The notes under the pieces were generated by a model. That model saw only the letters and a program-made list of their open reading frames with translations. It had not been told where the DNA came from and searched no databases. The position numbers and the translations under genes were made by a program. This document shows, one piece after another, positions 1-5,777 of a DNA stretch of 12,031 nt; the first letter of the stretch is position 1; every line of letters starts with the position of its first letter. Source of the DNA: an uncultured Eubacteriales bacterium (GTDB taxonomy: Bacteria; Bacillota; Clostridia; Oscillospirales; Oscillospiraceae); contig CAUABY010000041.1 in assembly GCA_958427375.1 (NCBI GenBank), forward strand, positions 1 through 12,031, given 5' to 3'.

Positions 1-6
1 CGGCTG

Positions 7-699
7 ATGGAGAAGAGCGTCAGACCCTTTACAAGCGCCCTCACGAAGCGCGAGGCGGCTGCGGTGTTAGTGTACTTCCCGCTGCATATCATGCTGCTGC
101 CCCTGCTGCTCAACTGGGTTTTGGGTGATACTGTCACCGAGTCCATGATAAATTTAATTTATTACGCCGTGGGCGCGGCGTATATGCTCATTTTCTGCTG
201 GGGGCTTCTGCGGCGCGATTTTGACATCATCTGTGAGCGGCCATTGCGCGTTTTGATTGTTGTTTTTGCCTCATACGCGCTCATCCTCTGCTTTAACTTT
301 GTGTTCGCTCTCATCATGCTGATTTTCCCCGACGTCATAAACCCCAATAATCAGGCGATTGCGGACAATGCGACTGAGGATTTTGGCCCCATGGCGGCGG
401 CCGCAACCTTCCTCGCGCCGATTCTGGAGGAGCTTCTCTTCCGCGCGGGGCTCTTCGGGCTTATCCGGCGGCGAAACCGCGTGCTCGCCTATGTCGTGAG
501 CATGCTGCTCTTTGCCGTTTACCATATCTGGGGCTATATTGCGATAGACCCTATATATCTCATTTATCTGCTGCAATATCTCCCGGCGGCTTGGGCGCTC
601 TGCTACTGTTATGAGCGCACGAACAGCGTCTGGGGCAGCATATTTCTGCACATGCTCGTAAACGGCGTGGCCATGAACGCGGCCAGTCTGCTCGCGTGA
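7..699 (+). CDS. CPBP family intramembrane metalloprotease (CAAX protease / Abi family)
   Basis: The product is a very hydrophobic 230-residue membrane protein with the three motifs of the CPBP (CAAX protease and bacteriocin-processing, Abi) family. These are EELLFR (Glu141, Glu142, Arg146), a hydrophobic helix ending in His173 (LLFAVYH), and HMLVN (His215, Asn219). In this family the glutamates and histidines form an intramembrane metalloprotease site. Bacterial members have been linked to bacteriocin self-immunity or peptide processing, but the substrate here cannot be read. I count about six membrane segments. The ATG at base 7 is the first in-frame start visible; the frame stays open to the window edge, so the true start could lie upstream. 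No ribosome binding site can be judged with only six bases before it. It precedes trmO by 105 bases on the same strand, with no clear terminator between them. Confidence 0.87.
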   Translation: MEKSVRPFTSALTKREAAAVLVYFPLHIMLLPLLLNWVLGDTVTESMINLIYYAVGAAYMLIFCWGLLRRDFDIICERPLRVLIVVFASYALILCFNFVFALIMLIFPDVINPNNQAIADNATEDFGPMAAAATFLAPILEELLFRAGLFGLIRRRNRVLAYVVSMLLFAVYHIWGYIAIDPIYLIYLLQYLPAAWALCYCYERTNSVWGSIFLHMLVNGVAMNAASLLA

Positions 700-751
700 G
701 CGGGCGGGGCGGACTGCGTACACGCGCTGCCGCCCGTAAAGCCTGTAAATC

Positions 752-774
752 CGCCCGCGGAATCCGCGCGGGCG
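752..774 (+). other. GC-rich hairpin between the CPBP gene and trmO
   Basis: CGCCCGCG at 752-759 pairs perfectly with CGCGGGCG at 767-774 around a 7-base loop. No T-run follows, so it is not a standard rho-independent terminator. It may be an mRNA-stabilising hairpin or simply GC-rich intergenic sequence in the trmO leader. The trmO ribosome binding site AAGGAG (791-796) lies downstream of it. Confidence 0.4.
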
Positions 775-804
775 AGGCGTCCGTGGCTTAAAGGAGAAAT
801 CACC

Positions 805-1566
805 ATGCCGGAAGAATTCATAATCCGCCCTATCGCCCATATCCAAAGCGACTTCCCGGAGAAGTTCGGCGTGCCGCGGCAGGCGGGCATCGTGCCGGAG
901 CTGACCGCGCGCATCGTTTTTGAGCCGGAGTACCGCGCGGCGGAGGCTTTTCGCGGCATAGAGGGCTACTCGCATCTCTGGCTCATCTGGCAGTTTTCGC
1001 GGAATGTCGATGCGCCCTGGTCGCCCACGGTGCGCCCGCCGCGGCTGGGCGGGAATGTGCGCATGGGCGTATTTGCCACGCGCTCCCCGTTTCGGCCGAA
1101 CTCGCTGGGGCTGAGCTGTGTGCGCCTTGTAAGCTTCGACTGGGATGCGAAGCTTGGCCCGGTGCTCACCGTCGCGGGCGCGGACTTGATGGACGGTACG
1201 CCGATTTTTGACGTGAAGCCCTATGCCCCCTATGCCGACGCGCATCCGGAGGCGCTGTCGGGCTTCGCGCCCGACGCGGGGCGGCAGCTTCGTGTGACCA
1301 TCCCGCCGGAGCTTGAATCGCTCATCCCGGCGGATAAGCGCGCCGCGCTCAAGGGCGTGCTTGCAAATGACCCGCGCCCAAGGTATCAGCACGACCCCGT
1401 GCGCGTTTACGCCCTCGCCTTTGCCGGGCTGAACGTAAAATTCACCGTGGACGGCGAGGAGCTGACCGTGTGCGCCGTGGAGACTGTCAAAGAACTATGC
1501 TGCGATGCAAAGAAAACAGAGCAGCAGGGGAGCCTGAGAGGTAGCGAAGCGGCGGCGCGGGAGTGA
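805..1566 (+). CDS. trmO: tRNA (N6-threonylcarbamoyladenosine(37)-N6)-methyltransferase TrmO
   Basis: TrmO (TsaA/YaeB family) uses S-adenosylmethionine to methylate N6 of t6A37 in threonine tRNA, which tunes decoding in the cytoplasm. The family signature is clear: GVFATRSPFRPN (residues 88-99) then SLGLS, DGTPIFDVKPY (130-140) followed by PYAD, and DPRPRYQ (199-205). The N-terminal start (IIRPIAHIQSDFPEKFG...) also fits the family. The ATG is preceded by AAGGAG with an 8-base gap, which supports this start. The protein is 253 residues, about 20-25 longer than usual; the family fold should end near residue 226. The last ~27 residues (from KELCCDAKK to the stop) do not look like TrmO and are encoded by the start of the palindromic element at 1526-1803. 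Identity is confident; the tail is odd. Confidence 0.93.
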   Translation: MPEEFIIRPIAHIQSDFPEKFGVPRQAGIVPELTARIVFEPEYRAAEAFRGIEGYSHLWLIWQFSRNVDAPWSPTVRPPRLGGNVRMGVFATRSPFRPNSLGLSCVRLVSFDWDAKLGPVLTVAGADLMDGTPIFDVKPYAPYADAHPEALSGFAPDAGRQLRVTIPPELESLIPADKRAALKGVLANDPRPRYQHDPVRVYALAFAGLNVKFTVDGEELTVCAVETVKELCCDAKKTEQQGSLRGSEAAARE

Positions 1567-1803
1567 ATGATATGCCGGTGGCATATCAGAGCCGCGCCGT
1601 GACCGGGCCGCAGCGAGAAAAGGCTCTCCTCAAATACAATAAACCGCCGCCGAAAAGCCTTGAAAACCAAGGCCTTTCGGGCAAAGCTGCATTTTGATAC
1701 CATCAAAATGCCCGGCGGATGAAGCTTATCAAAAAACTCTGAAACAGGCTTTTTTGACAAGCTGAGCGGCGGACAAAGCTGATAGCCTTGTCCGCCGTTT
1801 TGT
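1526..1803 (+). repeat. Dense multi-hairpin element overlapping the 3' end of trmO
   Basis: Seven or more inverted repeats are packed into about 270 bases. They are: an outer pair 1526-1535/1621-1630 (one G-T wobble) enclosing 1553-1560/1592-1599 (perfect CGGCGCGG) and 1568-1576/1580-1588 (perfect TGATATGCC, 3-base loop); a 6-bp closing pair 1644-1649/1713-1718 enclosing 1650-1662/1668-1680 (13 bp, one mismatch) and 1689-1698/1702-1711 (perfect GCATTTTGAT, 3-base loop); then 1723-1736/1750-1763 (14 bp, one mismatch) and the terminator 1767-1776/1788-1797. Two of the blocks resemble branched junctions. It could be a small mobile repeat or a structured RNA, or both. I know of similar hairpin-rich intergenic repeats in Clostridia only from memory. 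The right half also covers the stretch between trmO and the next gene. Confidence 0.6.
1767..1803 (+). terminator. Rho-independent terminator downstream of trmO
   Basis: CGGCGGACAA (1767-1776) and TTGTCCGCCG (1788-1797) form a perfect 10-bp stem with an 11-base loop, followed by TTTT and a T-rich tail. It would end plus-strand transcription from trmO, and lies 46 bases before the stop of the convergent minus-strand gene. There is no T-run on the other strand, so it is probably one-directional. Confidence 0.8.
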
Positions 1804-1848
1804 GTGTTATCGTGTTTTTTGCCGCGCGGGCTTATCGTGCGCGGGGGC

Positions 1849-2751
1849 TTATCTCAGCCGCTCGAAGCCGTCATTCGGCTGCTCCGGCTCAGGCGCTTCG
1901 CCGCGGCCCATGTTGCACACCATCAGCCACACATAAAAAATCTGCATGAGCGCCGCGGCAACGAACATCAGCTGCAAGCCGATGTAGCGCGTGTCCGCCA
2001 GCATGGCAAGATCCAGCGCGCCGCCGAGCATGCAGAAGAACAGCGTCCTCCACGCGTTTGGCTGACCAAAGGGATAACCCGCGACGCGGAAAAAGGTGAT
2101 GGCCGACACGATAGCCGCCACGACCTCCGGCCCGTAAGCCCATTTGACGCTGTTTATCGCGTTGACCTTATAGATGGTGACAAGCCACACGCAGAAGAGC
2201 ACGATGGGGGCCGCGGCAAGCGCGCACATGCTGTTTTGCCGCGTGACGTGGGGGCGGTTTGCCGCGGAGAGCAGCAGCGGATAGCTGAGCCCGGACAGCG
2301 CGCCGAGCAGCACAAGGATGATGTAGAAGCCGCGGTTTCTGTCCGTCTCGCTCTGGATGAGCAGCACCAGCGCGCCGAGCAGCATAAGGCCGCCGATTAC
2401 CCAGCGCACAGCCGTGTAGAGCCTGCCGGGGTTATAAAACGCGTCGCAGAAATCATCCGGCACATAGTAGTACTCGTTGCGGAACCTGTCCACAAAGCGC
2501 AGAAAGATGTAGGCTGAGACGAAAAGCGCGAGGATGACAAGCACGTTGAAAATACTGCCGTCCACAAGGCCGTTATCGTCAAAGGCCAGCATGGTCTGAA
2601 GCCAGCGCAGAAAAAGGCTGAACGCCCCCGCGCCGCAGACATAGCAGACTATCTCCAGCGCTTTCTTGCGCATCTCGCGCTCGAAGCGCTCCTGCGCGTC
2701 CTCCGGGCTTTCGTTATAGGAATCGTAATGATTATTATAAGGCAATGGCAT
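1849..2751 (-). CDS. Hypothetical polytopic membrane protein (about 8 TM segments)
   Basis: I do not recognise a family. The 300-residue product starts with a short polar, Tyr/Asn-rich stretch and a charged amphipathic helix (about 17-30). About eight hydrophobic segments follow, near residues 31-53, 66-86, 111-132, 141-162, 175-193, 207-225, 234-252 and 258-280. The C-terminal tail is acidic and Pro/Glu-rich. Short connecting loops carry aromatic and charged residues (RNEYYYVPDD near 91-100). No catalytic motif, Cys pair or transporter signature stands out. The ATG is well supported: GGAAGAG sits 6 bases before it, and a near-consensus promoter (TTGACG, 17 bp, TAAAAT) lies upstream. The gene is transcribed divergently from spoIID and appears to be monocistronic. 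Codon use matches its neighbours. Confidence 0.85.
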   Translation of the reverse strand: MPLPYNNHYDSYNESPEDAQERFEREMRKKALEIVCYVCGAGAFSLFLRWLQTMLAFDDNGLVDGSIFNVLVILALFVSAYIFLRFVDRFRNEYYYVPDDFCDAFYNPGRLYTAVRWVIGGLMLLGALVLLIQSETDRNRGFYIILVLLGALSGLSYPLLLSAANRPHVTRQNSMCALAAAPIVLFCVWLVTIYKVNAINSVKWAYGPEVVAAIVSAITFFRVAGYPFGQPNAWRTLFFCMLGGALDLAMLADTRYIGLQLMFVAAALMQIFYVWLMVCNMGRGEAPEPEQPNDGFERLR

Positions 2752-2793
2752 AATTTCTCTTCCGTTTCATATATATTTTATCAGATGGTTTAA

Positions 2794-2822
2794 TCATTTT
2801 ATACTCAAACGCGGCACACGTC
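2794..2822 (+). promoter_or_regulatory. Possible sigma-E-like promoter of spoIID
   Basis: On the plus strand TCATTTT (2794-2800) is followed after 14 bases by CACACGTC (2815-2822). This loosely resembles the B. subtilis sigma-E elements (KMATATT and CATACANT), which drive spoIID there. Five of seven positions fit in each box, so this is only suggestive. It lies on the same bases as the divergent sigma-A-like promoter. Confidence 0.3.
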
Positions 2823-2824
2823 AA
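2796..2824 (-). promoter_or_regulatory. Sigma-A-like promoter of the minus-strand membrane protein gene
   Basis: Read on the minus strand: -35 TTGACG (2819-2824), a 17-bp spacer, and -10 TAAAAT (2796-2801). The -10 is about 45 bases upstream of the ATG at 2751. Both boxes are close to the vegetative consensus with ideal spacing. Confidence 0.65.
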
Positions 2825-2873
2825 GCACAAGGCTGTTAACAAGCCCGGATAGGCCTTCGGGCTGAGAGGTACG

Positions 2874-3929
2874 ATGAAGAAAATTCTCACTGTATGCTAT
2901 GTTTCCCTCGCGGCGGCGTTTATCCTGCCGCTTTTTCTGCGCGCCGTGCCGAGCGCGCATGAGAGGGCGCCGCTCTCGCTTCCCGCGCTCACGACGGCGG
3001 CTTCACCGCCCTCAGGCGCGGCCGCAGCCCTGCCCACCGCGTCCGTCGCTCCCGCATCCGCGGCAGCGCCCGCGCCGGGCTCGTACACGGAAAGTCCCGC
3101 GCGGCTTTCCGTGCTTATCGGCGATGAGGTCGCGGAGCTTGACACGGCGGACTATCTGACCGGGGTCGTCGCGGCGGAGATGCCCGCCGCGTTCGAGCCG
3201 GAGGCGCTGAAAGCGCAGGCGGTGGCGGCGCGCACATACGCTATGTACTGCGCCTCGCTTTCAAGGCACGGCGCGGCGCAGGTCTGCACCGACAGTGCCT
3301 GCTGTCAGGCATACCTTGGCAGAGACGCCATGCGTGAGCGCTGGGGCGCGGAGTACGAGCGTTATTATAAAAAAATAAGAGCCGCGGTCGAGGCCACGGC
3401 GGGGGAGTACCTTGAATATGAGGGCGCGCCGGTGCTGGCGGTGTTCCACTCGTCCTCCGCCGGGTATACGGAGGCGAGCGGCGCGGTCTGGGGCGGGGAG
3501 TGCCCCTATCTTGTAAGCGTGGAAAGCCCGGAGAGCGCCGACACCGTGCCCGGCTACATAAGCTCTGTGGAGCTTGCCGCGCTCGACTTCCGCGATACGC
3601 TCCTCGCCCTGCGGCCTGGGGCCGATTTCAGCGGCGGCGCGGAGGGCTGGATAGGCGAGTGCCGCCGCGACGAGAGCGGGCGGGTAGAGAGCATGGTATT
3701 GGGCGGGGCGGAGTTTGGCGGCACGGAGCTTCGCGCGGCCTTTAAACTGCGCTCCACGGCCTTTACGCTCGAATACACGCCCGGCGGCTTCCTCTTCACC
3801 GTCACCGGTTACGGCCACGGCGTGGGCATGAGCCAATACGGTGCAAACCTCATGGCACAGCAGGGCTGTGACTATGCGCAAATCCTCTCGCACTACTACC
3901 CCGGCGCGGCGCTGGTGCCGCGGGGGTGA
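2874..3929 (+). CDS. spoIID: Stage II sporulation protein D (SpoIID/LytB family lytic transglycosylase)
   Basis: SpoIID is a membrane-anchored peptidoglycan lytic transglycosylase. With SpoIIP and SpoIIM it remodels septal cell wall during forespore engulfment. The 351-residue product has a short basic start and one membrane segment (about 4-23), then an Ala/Pro/Ser-rich linker to about residue 70. The SpoIID domain follows: YLTGVVAAEMP with the expected catalytic glutamate Glu102, ALKAQAVAARTYA (111-123), FHSSSAGYTE (191-200), and C-terminal GYGHGVGMSQYGA (312-324). Cysteines 138, 143 and 144 in VCTDSACCQAY resemble the zinc-binding region described for clostridial SpoIID. The ATG has GAGAGG 5 bases upstream. 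It stands alone here, without spoIIQ or murA beside it. The linker is longer and more low-complexity than I would expect. Confidence 0.92.
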   Translation: MKKILTVCYVSLAAAFILPLFLRAVPSAHERAPLSLPALTTAASPPSGAAAALPTASVAPASAAAPAPGSYTESPARLSVLIGDEVAELDTADYLTGVVAAEMPAAFEPEALKAQAVAARTYAMYCASLSRHGAAQVCTDSACCQAYLGRDAMRERWGAEYERYYKKIRAAVEATAGEYLEYEGAPVLAVFHSSSAGYTEASGAVWGGECPYLVSVESPESADTVPGYISSVELAALDFRDTLLALRPGADFSGGAEGWIGECRRDESGRVESMVLGGAEFGGTELRAAFKLRSTAFTLEYTPGGFLFTVTGYGHGVGMSQYGANLMAQQGCDYAQILSHYYPGAALVPRG

Positions 3930-4000
3930 GGGGCTGATGTGTGGGCAGAGGGGCGGGGAGGGCGTTTGAATAAACCGGCAGATTCCGGCAGGCATTCCGT

Positions 4001-4160
4001 TAAAGCCTCCATCTGATGAGAGAGGCGGCAAAGATTGAAAATTTTTGACGGAGGGAGAGAAAACATAGGACAACAAGAGGCGCAGAAATTATCCTGCCGG
4101 TGTAGATGGCTCTCTCTCAGCCAGCCTTGCGGCTGACAGCTCATCTCCCTGCTGAGCGGC
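4001..4160. repeat. Interspersed repeat cluster between spoIID and folA
   Basis: Part one (about 4001-4060) has hairpin GCCTC/GAGGC with inner TCT/AGA (4005-4026). Hairpin CAAAGATT/AATTTTTG (4029-4036/4040-4047, one G-T wobble) follows, then GACGGAGGGAG (4047-4057). Part two (about 4105-4160) has a CT-rich run, then a hairpin with alternative stems, TCAGCC/GGCTGA (4117-4122/4131-4136) or CAGCC-TTGC-GGCTG, then ACAGCTC. Both motifs match my recollection of abundant intergenic repeats in Oscillospiraceae, where the stem sequences vary but GACGGAGGG and the CAGCC...GGCTGACAGCTC core recur. No search was run. Part two overlaps the last codons of folA on the opposite strand. The rest of the 3930-4140 gap is purine-rich with no recognised gene. 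Confidence 0.5.
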
Positions 4161-4635
4161 GGCGCTCATAGGTGAGAAAGCGGTAGGAGATGCCGTTTTC
4201 CTCAAGCTGCTCGCCGCGCTCGGTGCAGACCCAGTCCTCCGCCGCGTCGAGATTTTCAAAAAAGGCGGTGGATTCAGGCGCAAGCTCAATGCGCGTGACG
4301 AAAACGCGCTCGGTCACGGGCAGAAGCTGGCGGTATACGCTCGCCCCGCCGATGACGACCGCGCGCGGGTGCTTTTCGGCGGCCCTGGCGGCCTCCTCCG
4401 CGCTGTGTACAACCTCCGCGCCCTCAATGTCTATATTCTGGCGCGTGATGACTATGTTGTGCCGGTTTTTAAGCGGCCTGCCGCCGGGGAAATCCGCCAA
4501 TGTCGCGCGGCCGACGATGACCGCAGCGCCCTCCGTCAGTTCGCGGAAATGCGCGCGGTCTGCCTTGAGCACAACCTGCTGTGTGCCGTTCGCGCCGATG
4601 CCCCAGTCGGAAAACACCGCAACTACTGCGTCCAT
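4141..4635 (-). CDS. folA: Dihydrofolate reductase
   Basis: DHFR reduces dihydrofolate to tetrahydrofolate with NADPH, feeding thymidylate, purine and methionine synthesis. I start it at the ATG at 4635 (minus), which has GAGGTG 6 bases upstream and gives the classic beginning MDAVVAVFSDWGIGANG. An ATG 27 bases earlier has no good site. The product is then 164 residues. Visible features are WGIG (11-14), Asp26 in KADRAHFREL at the catalytic acid position, VGRATL (41-46), GGRPLKNRHNIVITR (51-65) and VIGGASVYRQLLP (94-106). The usual Leu-Pro-Trp and Pro around the catalytic acid are replaced (GTQQVVLKAD), so the active-site loop is somewhat divergent. The family-like sequence ends at FLTYER. 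The last codons (RRSAGR) fall in or near the adjacent repeat. thyA is not beside it. Confidence 0.9.
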   Translation of the reverse strand: MDAVVAVFSDWGIGANGTQQVVLKADRAHFRELTEGAAVIVGRATLADFPGGRPLKNRHNIVITRQNIDIEGAEVVHSAEEAARAAEKHPRAVVIGGASVYRQLLPVTERVFVTRIELAPESTAFFENLDAAEDWVCTERGEQLEENGISYRFLTYERRRSAGR

Positions 4636-4662
4636 ATTCTTCACCTCAAGCTGAAATTTCAC

Positions 4663-4690
4663 GCGCCGCCTTGCTCGTGCGGCGCTTTTT
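4663..4690 (+). terminator. Rho-independent terminator hairpin upstream of folA
   Basis: GCGCCGC (4663-4669) pairs with GCGGCGC (4679-4685) around a 9-base loop and is followed by TTTTT. On the plus strand it is a textbook terminator, yet no plus-strand gene ends just before it: folA runs the other way. It could stop read-through from spoIID antisense to folA. Alternatively it is a relic of a rearrangement. Confidence 0.6.
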
Positions 4691-4855
4691 AGGGAAGCTC
4701 TGGTTAAATCAACGGGTCAGACCGGCGAGCAGATTTTTTGCCTGTTGAAGCTACAAAATTGCAGGAATACTTTGTGTATTTCAAAATTTTGGGGCAAAAA
4801 CAGACGGAAAAGATGCCGACGTGATGTGCCCGGAGATTTATTCAGAGCTTCCCTA
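4690..4855. mobile_element. MITE-like palindromic element with TA flanks (166 bp)
   Basis: Perfect 12-bp terminal inverted repeats AGGGAAGCTCTG (4691-4702) and CAGAGCTTCCCT (4843-4854) extend imperfectly inward. Both ends share TAAATC then CGGG when the right end is read in reverse. Inner pairs include TTTTTTGCC-like/GGCAAAAA, CAAAATT/AATTTTG (4754-4760/4785-4791) and AATAC/GTATT, so almost the whole element can fold into one hairpin. It is bounded by TA on each side, as expected for TA-target (IS630/Tc1-mariner-type) transposition, although TA is its own complement and cannot prove a duplication. It has no coding capacity. It sits directly after the T-run of the 4663-4690 terminator and accounts for most of the gap before dpaA. 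Confidence 0.75.
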
Positions 4856-4915
4856 TTATATCATATGAACTAATCCGCGTCTACCGGAATAGAATGAGCC
4901 GAGGAGGTGGTGCCG

Positions 4916-5776
4916 ATGAAATTTGCTGTCGTCGGCGGCGACAGGCGCGCGGCGATTCTCTGCGGCCTGTTAGCGCGCGACGGGCACAGGGTGTATTGCT
5001 ATGCGCTTGAGCGGGCGGAAATGCCGCCGGAGGTCATCAGGACCGGCTGTATTCAGGGCTGTGTCTATGGGGCGGACTGCGTCATCCTGCCCCTGCCCGC
5101 CGAACGCGGCGGGCTTTTAAACGCGCCGCTTAGCGGCACCGTGCTGAAGATGGAGGAGCTTATCGGCGCGCTGTGGCCGGGGCAGATTTTAGCGGGCGGC
5201 AGGTTTTCCGACCACAGCTGTGAGCTTGCCCTGCGCGCGAAGCTGAGGCTTGAGGACATCATGCTCAGGCCGGACTTTGTGCAGGAGAACGCCGCGCTCA
5301 CGGCGGAGTGCGCTCTCTCGCGGCTGATTGAGGGCAGTGAGCGCGCGCTCATGGGCGCGGCGGTGCTCGTGTGCGGCTGGGGCAGGATAGGCCGGGCGCT
5401 CGCGCTGAGGCTTGCCGCGCTCGGCGCGCGTGTGACGGTGGCGGCGCGCTCACGGGCGGACAGGGCGGAGGCGCGCTCGTTTGGGCTTGCCTCGCTTGAT
5501 TACGCCGGGCTTGAGGGCGAGATGGAGCGCTTTGACTTCATCGTCAACACCGTGCCCGCGCGCGTGATAACTGAGGCTATGCTCTGCACCGCGCAGGATG
5601 CGGCGCTTTTTTTGGAGCTTGCCTCACCGCCGGGCGGTTTTGACCGCAACCTGGCGGAGAACATAGGATTGCGCGCTGAGGCCGCGCCGGGGCTCCCCGG
5701 CAAAAGCGCTCCATACAGCGCTGCCGAGCTCATACGCCGCGCGGTGTATGAGATTATGGACGAACAGGAGGAATAG
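4916..5776 (+). CDS. dpaA: Dipicolinate synthase subunit A (SpoVFA)
   Basis: DpaA and DpaB together oxidise a diaminopimelate-pathway intermediate (dihydrodipicolinate or its hydrated form) to dipicolinic acid. That product is made in the mother cell and stored with calcium in the spore core. The 286-residue product begins MKFAVVGGDRR with a nucleotide-binding-like turn. It has a second Rossmann motif VLVCGWGRIGRALA (150-163) and the family tail APGLPGKSAPYSA (257-269). The ATG at 4916 has GAGGAGGT 7 bases upstream; an in-frame GTG at 4907 lies inside that site and is unlikely to be used. The stop is one base from the dpaB ATG region, so the genes are co-transcribed. I see no convincing sigma-K-type promoter in the short space after the MITE-like element. 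Confidence 0.93.
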   Translation: MKFAVVGGDRRAAILCGLLARDGHRVYCYALERAEMPPEVIRTGCIQGCVYGADCVILPLPAERGGLLNAPLSGTVLKMEELIGALWPGQILAGGRFSDHSCELALRAKLRLEDIMLRPDFVQENAALTAECALSRLIEGSERALMGAAVLVCGWGRIGRALALRLAALGARVTVAARSRADRAEARSFGLASLDYAGLEGEMERFDFIVNTVPARVITEAMLCTAQDAALFLELASPPGGFDRNLAENIGLRAEAAPGLPGKSAPYSAAELIRRAVYEIMDEQEE

Positions 5777-5777
5777 G

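Noticed and set aside
271..1392. Long minus-strand open frame across the CPBP gene and trmO
   Set aside because: It is Arg/His-rich and antisense to two genes with clear family motifs. It is typical of shadow frames in GC-rich DNA.
1407..1760. Minus-strand open frame of 117 codons downstream of trmO
   Set aside because: It is made of the palindromic element and the antisense of the trmO end, and has no protein-like features or ribosome binding site.
1804..2517. Plus-strand open frame antisense to the 8-TM gene
   Set aside because: The composition is rich in His, Arg and Glu, as expected from the complement of a hydrophobic gene. The minus frame has a promoter, a ribosome binding site and membrane segments.
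2842..2873. CTGAGA box and small hairpin before spoIID, resembling a TPP riboswitch
   Set aside because: Only the short CTGAGA matches. The other conserved TPP segments and helices are missing, and spoIID is not a thiamine gene.
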